A stretch of DNA of 64,000 nucleotides, from NCBI GenBank assembly GCA_052139675.1, contig JBKQWE010000053.1, positions 1 through 64,000 on the forward strand. Direction: 5' to 3'. The translations under genes were made by a program, and so were the position numbers. Each line of letters opens with the position of its first letter. Position 1 is the first letter of the stretch. This document shows positions 35,111 through 41,855 of this stretch, in pieces. This DNA is from JBEKCB01 sp052139675 (GTDB lineage Bacteria > Planctomycetota > Brocadiia > CAIUPP01). The notes under the pieces are model-generated. The model worked only from the letters and a program-made list of their open reading frames with translations. It ran no database searches and had not been told where the DNA came from.

Positions 35111-35264
35111 ACATCCTACCTCACGGCGGGTGACAATTCCAATGACGCGAAGGCAGAATGCGAGATCGTACCGGTCTATTGTCGCATTTGGGGAATTTCT
35201 CGACGCCGTGCTGAACAGATACAGCCGGCATCGCCGGGTGATCGGCGCGATGGAGAGTGTCCTG
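35111..35264 (-). repeat. Promoter-bearing repeat, copy 1
   Basis: About 150 bases closely match 36342-36497. Shared words include TGACAATT, CAATGACGCGAAGG, AGAATGCGAGATCGT, TCTCGACGCC, TGCTGAACAG and GTGATCGGCGCGATGGAGAG. The copy sits directly upstream of the minus-strand sugar isomerase gene. A 41-codon open frame on the plus strand (35142-35267) is the counterpart of the N-terminus of the C45 acyltransferase at copy 2, cut off by a stop. Confidence 0.8.
35113..35142 (-). promoter_or_regulatory. Minus-strand promoter in repeat copy 1
   Basis: On the minus strand TTGGAA, 18 bases, TAGGAT; the -10 lies 32 bases before the isomerase ATG. Confidence 0.55.
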
Positions 35265-35285
35265 TAAAGGCTGCCCCGCACCGCC

Positions 35286-36314
35286 CTATCCCGCCAGCCA
35301 GTCCAACTGCCGGCTCGATTTGTAATAGAGCAGCCCCAGGATCCGCGCGGCGACGAACAGGAAGTAGCAACTGACCGTCTGCTCCAGGATGGTGCCGATG
35401 ATGGGAATCGGCAGCGCGGCGATTAGTCCTGCGCTCTGCGTTTGCGCAGCGAAGCAGAAGATGACGAGGACCCAGACGACGGCGTACCGGCCGGCCACGC
35501 TGCGGATGGCGCGGATGACCAGGACCGGATTAAGACCGGCGTAGTCGTTCGCCAGCGCGACGCACAGCATGCCCATCGGCATGTAGAACAGCCCCGCGGC
35601 GAGAAGGGCCCAGGTGATCGCCTCGTTCGGTTCGTGCTGCGCGAAATGCCGGTAGGCGACGGACGGGCCGATGCAGAGGATACCGAGCGCGAGAAGGCAG
35701 CCGAACGGCTTCAGCACGTTCTCCTGCCAGTCGTCCAGGTCCGGCCAGCCGGGCGCGTCCTTCTCGCCGTGCGCGGTGCGCTCCATGATCGTCATCAGGT
35801 ATCCGGCGAAATAGCCGGTGCCGATGATGCCGATGCCGCCCGCGAGGACGATGCCCAGCAATGGAAAAAGCACCGCCATGAACATGAGGTAATGCACCGC
35901 GGTGAGAAAGATCGCGCCCACGGTCAGCGCGATGAGCCCGTCGCCCTTAAGCGGGAACCCGAACGCGCCGGGCAAAGCGCTCCAATAATCCGAGGCCGCC
36001 GCGGCCCGGTCTGAAGTCGCAGGAGCGGAGCGGCGGGCTGCAGTCCAGGACGGCGGCTCGTTCGGCGGAAGCGAAATGTTGGACGGCCCCGCGTCGCCCA
36101 ACGGCGGCGCATTCGACGCGAGCGGGATGTCTGCCTCATCCCTCTCGAGTTGCAGTTCCTGCCCTTGATCAGGCGTCGCGCTCGCCGGCGGCGCGGCCGG
36201 CTCGATCATCGGCAGGCGGATTTTCGCGGAGCATCCCGGACATTTCACAAGCTTGCCGGCCAGTCCGGGACCATAAGAGATAACGCGGTTGCATGCGCAC
36301 CGGATTTTGGGCAT
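35286..36314 (-). CDS. Zinc-ribbon membrane protein, DUF4013-like
   Basis: The 342-residue protein begins with a short zinc ribbon (IRCACNRVISYG and VKCPGCSAKI), then a Pro/Ala-rich linker (about residues 38-110). At least five membrane helices follow, with GYFAGYLMTIMERTAHGEKDAPGWPDLDDW, a motif typical of DUF4013-like proteins (key part APGWPDLDDW). The function is unknown. AAAGGGGC precedes the ATG, which is 31 bases from the -10 of the promoter in repeat copy 2. Confidence 0.75.
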   Translation of the reverse strand: MPKIRCACNRVISYGPGLAGKLVKCPGCSAKIRLPMIEPAAPPASATPDQGQELQLERDEADIPLASNAPPLGDAGPSNISLPPNEPPSWTAARRSAPATSDRAAAASDYWSALPGAFGFPLKGDGLIALTVGAIFLTAVHYLMFMAVLFPLLGIVLAGGIGIIGTGYFAGYLMTIMERTAHGEKDAPGWPDLDDWQENVLKPFGCLLALGILCIGPSVAYRHFAQHEPNEAITWALLAAGLFYMPMGMLCVALANDYAGLNPVLVIRAIRSVAGRYAVVWVLVIFCFAAQTQSAGLIAALPIPIIGTILEQTVSCYFLFVAARILGLLYYKSSRQLDWLAG

Positions 36315-36341
36315 AGCCCGGCGCCCCTTTTTCCTGACCGC

Positions 36342-36497
36342 GGCATTCTACGTCGCGGCGGATGACAATTGCAATGACGCGAAGGTAGAATGCGAGATCG
36401 TGCACGGTCTGTGGTCGCATCCAAGGAATATCTCGACGCCATGCTGAACAGGAGCCGTTGGCATCGCCTGGTGATCGGCGCGATGGAGAGCGCGTTC
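36342..36497. repeat. Promoter-bearing repeat, copy 2
   Basis: Counterpart of 35111-35264. Here the plus strand continues as the N-terminal coding region of the C45 acyltransferase, while the minus strand carries the promoter of the zinc-ribbon membrane protein. A one-base length difference separates the two copies near 36410. Confidence 0.8.
36345..36374 (-). promoter_or_regulatory. Minus-strand promoter in repeat copy 2
   Basis: On the minus strand TTGCAA, 18 bases, TAGAAT; the -10 lies 31 bases before the membrane-protein ATG at 36314. Same geometry as in copy 1. Confidence 0.6.
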
Positions 36498-37682
36498 GCG
36501 CTGACGGCGGGCATCACCTGCGCGCGGTCGCAGTTCCCGACCCCGGCGGACGGCGACTGGAGGGAAGGGCGCGGGCGGCTGGCGGTGCGCGGCGGCTGGC
36601 GGTTCCTGCACCTCGAAGGCTCTCCGCGCGAGATGGGCCTGCAGCACGGGCGGCTGCTGCGGCCGGTGATTCAGCGGGTCTTCGAGGAGTACATCGGGAT
36701 GATCCGCCTCTTCCGCGCGCTGAGCCGGGCCGAGCTGCTCCGGCGCGGGCGGCGGCTCGAGCCGCACATCCCCGCGCCATACCTCGAGGAGATGCGCGGC
36801 CTGGCCGACGGCGCGGCCATGGCGTACGACGATATCCTCATCGCGCACACGTTCCTCGAAAGCGTCCAGGCCGTGCAGTGCTCCTGCTTCGCCGCGCATG
36901 GGGCCGCCACGCGCGCCTGCCCTGAGTCTGATCGAAGGGGTGGCGAGCTGATCTTCGGCCGGAACCTGGACTTCGTCAGCATGGGCATCGCGCAGCGGTG
37001 CGGGCTGGTCATCTTCTGCAAGCCCGACGGCGCCATCCCGTTCCTCTCCATCGCCTGGCCGGGCTGGTGCGGCGCGATCACGGCGGTGAACCTGGCCGGC
37101 CTCTGCATCGGCCCGCTGAACGTGAAACGCATCGCTGCGAACCTCGAAGGAACGCCGTACGTCATCAGCTTCCGCCAGATGGCGCAGGAGGCGGCGACCT
37201 GCGACGAGGCGGTTGCGCTGCTCCGCGCAACGCGGCGGACGTATTCCAACAATATCCTCCTCGCGCAGACCGCGCCGGCGCGGCGCGCGATCGTGGCCGA
37301 GTACACCGCCGACGAGGTCGTCGTGCGCGAGGCGGCGCCCGGCGACGACTTCATCGCCGCGACGAACCACTTCCGCAAGCTCGGACGGCCGGTCGAGTTT
37401 CAGGCTCCGCGCGGCTCGGGCCGCTACGCGACGCTGATGGCCCGTCTGCGCGAGCGCTTCGGCGCGATCGGGCTGCGGACGAACATTCTCGCCGACCCGC
37501 GCATCCATCTGCCGAACAGCCTGCAAACCCTCGTCGCCGCGCCCGAGCGCCGCACGTTCCGCCTGGCCATGGGCCGGATGCCTGCCGCGGAGGGACCCTA
37601 TCGCACGCTGAACTACGACGAAAATGGAATACGTTTGGCGACGCCTGTAACGCCGGGTCCCGTCCGCGCGACTCCGAGCTGA
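36390..37682 (+). CDS. C45-family acyltransferase/amidohydrolase (Ntn hydrolase)
   Basis: The 430-residue protein matches peptidase family C45 (acyl-CoA:6-aminopenicillanate acyltransferase-like). LEGSPREMGLQHGRLL and GLADGAAMAYDDILI are followed by the autoprocessing Cys in VQCSCFAAHGAAT (about residues 171-181), FGRNLDF and the WPGWCGAITAVNLAGL core. It would hydrolyse or transfer acyl groups on amides. The ATG at 36390 and another at 36441 are both possible starts; both fall inside the promoter-bearing repeat. No signal peptide is obvious. Confidence 0.8.
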   Translation: MRDRARSVVASKEYLDAMLNRSRWHRLVIGAMESAFALTAGITCARSQFPTPADGDWREGRGRLAVRGGWRFLHLEGSPREMGLQHGRLLRPVIQRVFEEYIGMIRLFRALSRAELLRRGRRLEPHIPAPYLEEMRGLADGAAMAYDDILIAHTFLESVQAVQCSCFAAHGAATRACPESDRRGGELIFGRNLDFVSMGIAQRCGLVIFCKPDGAIPFLSIAWPGWCGAITAVNLAGLCIGPLNVKRIAANLEGTPYVISFRQMAQEAATCDEAVALLRATRRTYSNNILLAQTAPARRAIVAEYTADEVVVREAAPGDDFIAATNHFRKLGRPVEFQAPRGSGRYATLMARLRERFGAIGLRTNILADPRIHLPNSLQTLVAAPERRTFRLAMGRMPAAEGPYRTLNYDENGIRLATPVTPGPVRATPS

Positions 37683-37720
37683 TGCCTCTGAGCTGGGCCG
37701 CGCTCGCGGCAACGGGATGT

Positions 37721-37749
37721 TGCAAGCGCCTATGTGCTTATGTACAATG
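37721..37749 (+). promoter_or_regulatory. Promoter for the MscS-ParB gene
   Basis: TTGCAA (37721-37726), 17 bases, TACAAT (37744-37749), 65 bases before the ATG at 37815. Confidence 0.6.
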
Positions 37750-37814
37750 TCACCGAACCGCCCCGCCGACGGCGGGACAGGGGCGCACGGCGCATCTCCT
37801 GAGGACTCGGGGAA

Positions 37815-39089
37815 ATGAGCGAACGCACGCCGATCACCACCACCGGCGAGGTCAAACTCAAACCCTGGGTCCATGCTGGGCTGCTGGCGATCTTCGCGGT
37901 GCTCGCCTCGACGGCCTACTGGATGGACAACCACGAGATGCCGCTCGGCCACATCTCGGCCGGGACCAGCGTCGCCGCCTTCCTGCACATCGTGTTCCTG
38001 GTCGCGGTCGGCTACGAGGTCGTGGCGCTCGCGATCCAGTTCCTCATCCGGGCCCGAGACGGCTCGCCCGGCGAAGTCATGATGCTCACCGGCCTCGTCC
38101 GCGTGCTGGTGGTGCTCGGCGTCATCTTCACCGTGATCTACACCACCGGCGAGCTCGGAAAACTCGGCGGGCTGGCCGCGCTGTTCGGCGGCTCGATCCT
38201 CGGCTGGTCGCTGCAGTCGCCGGTCAGCGGCGTCGCAGCCTGGGCGCTCGTGGCGATCACGCGTCCGTTCCGCATCGGCGACCGCGTCCTTTTCCCGTCG
38301 CTCGGCCTGCTCGGCGACGTGCTCGACGTGGGCTTCATGTACACCCGGCTCAACCAGGTCGGCGGCTCGATCGGCTCGGAGGAGGCGATCGGGCGGAGCA
38401 TCCTCATCCCGAACGCGATGCTCTTCAGCCAGGCGGCGATCAACTACACGCCCAAGCAACTGGCGCCGTACTTCCTCGACGAGGTGATCATCCGGCTGAC
38501 GTTCGATTCCGACTGGGACATCGCCGAGAAGATTCTGCTTGACGCGGCGCGGAGCGTCACCACCGAGATCATCCGGCAGACCGGCAAGGAGCCGTACATC
38601 CGCTCCGACATCTACGACTACGGCGTGTACATGCGGCTGCGGTACATGACGCCGGCGTGGGACCGACCGCGCATCGCGCACGAAATCCTCAAGCAAGTCT
38701 TCCGCGACTTCCAGCGCAACCCGCGCGTGGACTTCGCCATTCCCTACGTCTACTCCTATCGCAAGAGCATGCCGGCCGGCACGCACCCCGCCGGACCGGA
38801 GACGGTGACCGAGGTCGCGATGGAGAGTATAGACGACCCGGAGGCCAACGTGCCGCTGCGGCCGGCGGACCCGAACTACATCGCCGAGCTGGCCGACCGG
38901 ATCAAGCAGATGGGCCTGCTGCAGCCGGTGCTCGTGCAGCGGGTGGCGAACGGCCGGTACACGCTCGTCGCGGGCCGGTTCCGGCTGCTGGCGTGCGAGC
39001 GGCTGGGCTGGAAGGCGATCCCCGTGATCATCAAGGAGGAGGACGCCGAGGTCGCCCCGCGGGCGCCGCCGGCGGAAGGTCCGAAGTGA
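37815..39089 (+). CDS. MscS mechanosensitive channel fused to a ParB-like domain
   Basis: The 424-residue protein has three or four membrane helices followed by the MscS pore and beta domain (FGGSILGWSLQSPVSGVAAWA, VAITRPFRIGDRV, GDVLDVGFMYTRL, then SILIPNAMLFSQAAINYT). A soluble alpha/beta domain follows. The last 80 residues are unexpected: VPLRPADPNYIAELADRIKQ, MGLLQPVLVQ, YTLVAGRFRLLACERLGWKAIPVII. These follow the ParB/Srx N-terminal CTP-binding fold, with GRFRLLA in place of GERRxRA. The channel part should open on membrane tension; the appended domain could make it respond to a nucleotide. The junction lies inside one uninterrupted frame. Confidence 0.85.
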   Translation: MSERTPITTTGEVKLKPWVHAGLLAIFAVLASTAYWMDNHEMPLGHISAGTSVAAFLHIVFLVAVGYEVVALAIQFLIRARDGSPGEVMMLTGLVRVLVVLGVIFTVIYTTGELGKLGGLAALFGGSILGWSLQSPVSGVAAWALVAITRPFRIGDRVLFPSLGLLGDVLDVGFMYTRLNQVGGSIGSEEAIGRSILIPNAMLFSQAAINYTPKQLAPYFLDEVIIRLTFDSDWDIAEKILLDAARSVTTEIIRQTGKEPYIRSDIYDYGVYMRLRYMTPAWDRPRIAHEILKQVFRDFQRNPRVDFAIPYVYSYRKSMPAGTHPAGPETVTEVAMESIDDPEANVPLRPADPNYIAELADRIKQMGLLQPVLVQRVANGRYTLVAGRFRLLACERLGWKAIPVIIKEEDAEVAPRAPPAEGPK

Positions 39090-39171
39090 ACCGCGGCCGG
39101 CCCGATTTTTTTCCGCCGGCCGGAAGTGAGTGCGTTCGGGTGAGAAGGACAACGGAGGCAAAGGAGAGAGA

Positions 39172-40275
39172 ATGAAGACGATCCGTGTCGCCATCATCGG
39201 TCAGGGCCGCAGCGGGCGCGGCATTCACGGCGCGCACCTGCTCAAGGTCAAGGACGAGCAGCATTACCGCATCGTCGCGGTATCCGACGCGCTGGAGGAA
39301 CGGCGGCAGCGCGCGGCGCAGGAGTACGGCTGCGACGTGTACGCCGATTACCGCGAACTGCTCAAGCGCAAGGACCTCGACCTGGTCATCAACACCACGC
39401 CCAGCCACCTGCACGTGCCGGTGTCGCTGGAGTTCCTCAAAGCCGGTTTCAACGTCCTCTGCGAGAAGCCGCTGGCGCGGACCGCCGCCGACGTGGACAA
39501 ATTGATCGCGGCGTCCAAGAAATCCGGCAAGCTGCTCGCGATCTTCCAGCAGTCGCGCTACGCCCCGTATTTCCGCCAAGTCCAGAAAGTCATCAAGTCC
39601 GGCGTCCTCGGGCGGATCGTGCAGATCTCCACGGCCATGAGCGGCTTCGCGCGGCGCTGGGACTGGCAGACGCTGCAGGAGAACAACGGCGGCAACCTCC
39701 TCAACACCGGCCCGCACCCGCTCGACCAGGCGCTGGTGCTCTTCGGCGAGGGCATGCCGCGCGTCACCTGCTTTATGGACCGCGCGAACACGTTCGGCGA
39801 CGCGGAGGACTACGTCAAGCTCATCCTCAGCGGGCCGAAGAACCCGGTGGTGGATCTCGAGATCTCCTCGTGCCAGGCGTATCCGGGCCCGGCGTACGTC
39901 GTCCAGGGCACGCGCGGCGGCATGAAGGCGACGACCGGCGCGGCAGAGTGGCGGTACTTCAAGCTCAGCGAGGCGCCGAAGCAGAAGCTCATTCGCACGC
40001 CGATCGTCAACGCCGAAGGCCTGCCCGCCTACGTCTCGGAGGCGCTCAAGTGGCACACTGACAAATGGGAAGTGCCGCCGGCCCAGGCGGACTTGTACGG
40101 CGGCATGGCCGGCGAGTTCTATCGCGGGCTGTACGGCACGCTGACCGCGGGCAAGGCGCTCGAGATCACGCCCCAGCAGGTCCGGCGCCAGATCGCCGTG
40201 ATCGAGGAATGCCAGCGGCAGAATCCGCAGATTTACAAGAGCGTGAAATCGAAAGCCGCCGTTTGCCGCATTTGA
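39172..40275 (+). CDS. Gfo/Idh/MocA-family oxidoreductase
   Basis: The 367-residue NAD(P)-dependent dehydrogenase has VAIIGQGRSGRGIHGAHL in place of the usual GxGxxG nucleotide loop. INTTPSHLHVPVSLEFLKAGFNVLCEKPLA contains the conserved EKP, and NTGPHPLDQAL supplies the catalytic HxxD. The substrate is a sugar or inositol derivative that cannot be told here. AAGGAGAGAGA precedes the ATG. It ends 36 bases before the palindrome in front of proA. Confidence 0.9.
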   Translation: MKTIRVAIIGQGRSGRGIHGAHLLKVKDEQHYRIVAVSDALEERRQRAAQEYGCDVYADYRELLKRKDLDLVINTTPSHLHVPVSLEFLKAGFNVLCEKPLARTAADVDKLIAASKKSGKLLAIFQQSRYAPYFRQVQKVIKSGVLGRIVQISTAMSGFARRWDWQTLQENNGGNLLNTGPHPLDQALVLFGEGMPRVTCFMDRANTFGDAEDYVKLILSGPKNPVVDLEISSCQAYPGPAYVVQGTRGGMKATTGAAEWRYFKLSEAPKQKLIRTPIVNAEGLPAYVSEALKWHTDKWEVPPAQADLYGGMAGEFYRGLYGTLTAGKALEITPQQVRRQIAVIEECQRQNPQIYKSVKSKAAVCRI

Positions 40276-40312
40276 AACTTTGTCTCGCAGCTTGATCGGA
40301 CTTAAAGACGTT

Positions 40313-40350
40313 GACACAGCATGACGGGCGCAGGCTCGTCATGCTGTGTC
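40313..40350 (+). promoter_or_regulatory. Perfect 14-bp hairpin upstream of proA
   Basis: GACACAGCATGACG (40313-40326) is exactly complementary to CGTCATGCTGTGTC (40337-40350), with a ten-base loop. It could end the preceding transcript (no U-tract) or regulate proA. The CAGCATGACG word also occurs at the edge of the dispersed repeat at 411-420. Confidence 0.7.
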
Positions 40351-40386
40351 ATTTGCGAACCGCGAAGAACTTACAGGCGAAGAGCG

Positions 40387-41649
40387 ATGGCCGACCTCGA
40401 AAAATACGTCTCGCAACTGGTCTCGCAGGCGCGCGAGGCGGCCGCTTCGCTGGCTGTGGCCTCCACCGCGGCGAAGGACGCCATGCTGCTGAACGCGGCG
40501 GAGGCGCTGGTCCGCCGTGCGCCCGAGATCATCGCCGCCAACAAGAAGGATATTGCTGCCGCCCGCCGCGACGACCGGATTAAGCCCGCCATGCTGGATC
40601 GGCTTCGGCTGACCCGCGAGCGCATCGCCGAGATGGCCGCCGGCCTGCGCCAGGTCGCCGCCCTGCGCGACCCCGTCGGCGAGGTGATCGCCGGCTGGAC
40701 GCGGCCCAACGGGCTGCGCATCGAGAAAATCCGCGTGCCGCTCGGCGTCATCCTGATGATCTACGAAGCGCGCCCGAACGTCACCGCCGACGCCGCCGCC
40801 CTCTGCCTCAAGAGCGGCAACGCCGTCATCCTGCGCGGCGGCAGGGAGGCGCTCCGGAGCAACCTGGCGATCCACGCGGCGCTCGCCGGGGCGGTCTCCG
40901 AGGCCGGCCTCGATCCCCACGCCGTTCAAATGGTGAACACGCCTGACCGCGCCGCGCTCGACCTGCTGCTCCGCGCCGAAGGGAAGATTGACGTCGTCAT
41001 CCCGCGCGGCGGCGAAGGTCTCATCCGCGCCGTGGCCGAGAAATCGCGCATCCCCGTCCTCAAGCATTATAAGGGCGTCTGCCACACCTACGTGGACGCC
41101 TCCGCGGACCTGGCGATGGCGGAGAAGGTCTGCCTGAACGCGAAGCTGCAGCGGCCGTCGGTCTGCAACGCGATGGAGACGATGCTCGTCCACGCCGCCG
41201 TCGCGAAGGAGTTCCTGCCGCGCATCGCCGCGAAGCTGAAGAAGGCCCGCTGCGAGATGCGCGGCGACGCGCGCTCGCGCGCCATCGTGAAGGCGATGAA
41301 GCCCGCGTCCGAGGAGGATTATGCGACCGAGTACAACGACCTGATCCTCTCGATCCGCGTCGTGGATTCGCTCGACGAGGCGATCCGCCACATCGCGCGC
41401 TACGGCACGCAGCACAGCGACGCGATCCTCACGCGCGACCTCGCGAGCGCGCGCGAGTTCGCCGCGCGCGTGGACTCGGCCGCCGTCTTCATCAACACGA
41501 GCACTCGCTTCAACGACGGCGCGCAGTTCGGCATGGGCGCCGAGATCGGCATCAGCACCGACAAACTCCACGCCCGCGGCCCCATGGCGCTTCCGGAACT
41601 GACCAGCTACAAGTACGTCGTCTATGGCGACGGGCAGGTCCGCGAGTAG
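40387..41649 (+). CDS. proA: Glutamate-5-semialdehyde dehydrogenase (gamma-glutamyl phosphate reductase)
   Basis: This 420-residue enzyme reduces gamma-glutamyl phosphate to glutamate semialdehyde with NADPH in proline synthesis. Visible hallmarks are VPLGVILMIYEARPNVTADAA, LKSGNAVILRGG, VIPRGGEGLIRAV, the active-site Cys in QRPSVCNAMET and NTSTRFNDGAQFGMGAEIGIST. proB is not adjacent. The ATG at 40387 has a weak ribosome site (AGGCGAAGAG). Confidence 0.95.
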   Translation: MADLEKYVSQLVSQAREAAASLAVASTAAKDAMLLNAAEALVRRAPEIIAANKKDIAAARRDDRIKPAMLDRLRLTRERIAEMAAGLRQVAALRDPVGEVIAGWTRPNGLRIEKIRVPLGVILMIYEARPNVTADAAALCLKSGNAVILRGGREALRSNLAIHAALAGAVSEAGLDPHAVQMVNTPDRAALDLLLRAEGKIDVVIPRGGEGLIRAVAEKSRIPVLKHYKGVCHTYVDASADLAMAEKVCLNAKLQRPSVCNAMETMLVHAAVAKEFLPRIAAKLKKARCEMRGDARSRAIVKAMKPASEEDYATEYNDLILSIRVVDSLDEAIRHIARYGTQHSDAILTRDLASAREFAARVDSAAVFINTSTRFNDGAQFGMGAEIGISTDKLHARGPMALPELTSYKYVVYGDGQVRE

Positions 41650-41654
41650 CCAAG

Positions 41655-41777
41655 ATGAGATCATCGGACGACGGGTTCGATTACCGGCTGGAGAACGATC
41701 CGCGTTTTCTGAAAAGAATTGCCCGCGCGAGAGCGAGCCTGCGCGCTAACAAAGGCATCTTCTGGGAAGAGGTTTAG
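41655..41777 (+). CDS. Short antitoxin-tail-like open frame
   Basis: A 40-codon frame follows proA by five bases: MRSSDDGFDYRLENDP, FLKRIARARASLRANKG, IFWEEV. The second half resembles the C-terminal end of Phd/RelB-type antitoxins (NPxFLxxIxxAR then GKGxxxEEV). No toxin gene follows and there is no clear ribosome site. It may be a remnant or translationally coupled to proA. Confidence 0.35.
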   Translation: MRSSDDGFDYRLENDPRFLKRIARARASLRANKGIFWEEV

Positions 41778-41855
41778 AAAGAAGAGGACCGGCGGAGAAC
41801 TGCATCCGCCGCACGCCCCGCTGCGCGGCGATGAAGCTGCCCAGCCCCGGAAACT
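41778..41855 (-). pseudogene. Remnant of a small membrane protein gene
   Basis: Read leftward, this stretch encodes KFPGLGSFIAAQRGVRR and MQFSAGP without a start or proper end. The PGLGSFIA-RG pattern is seen in small two-helix membrane proteins of unknown function. It directly follows the stop of the Memo-AMMECR1 gene and looks like a decayed fragment. Confidence 0.3.

Noticed and set aside
35142..35267. A 41-residue peptide gene in repeat copy 1
   Set aside because: It has no ribosome site. Its counterpart in copy 2 is the N-terminus of the C45 acyltransferase or is broken by a stop, so it is more likely a truncated duplicate.
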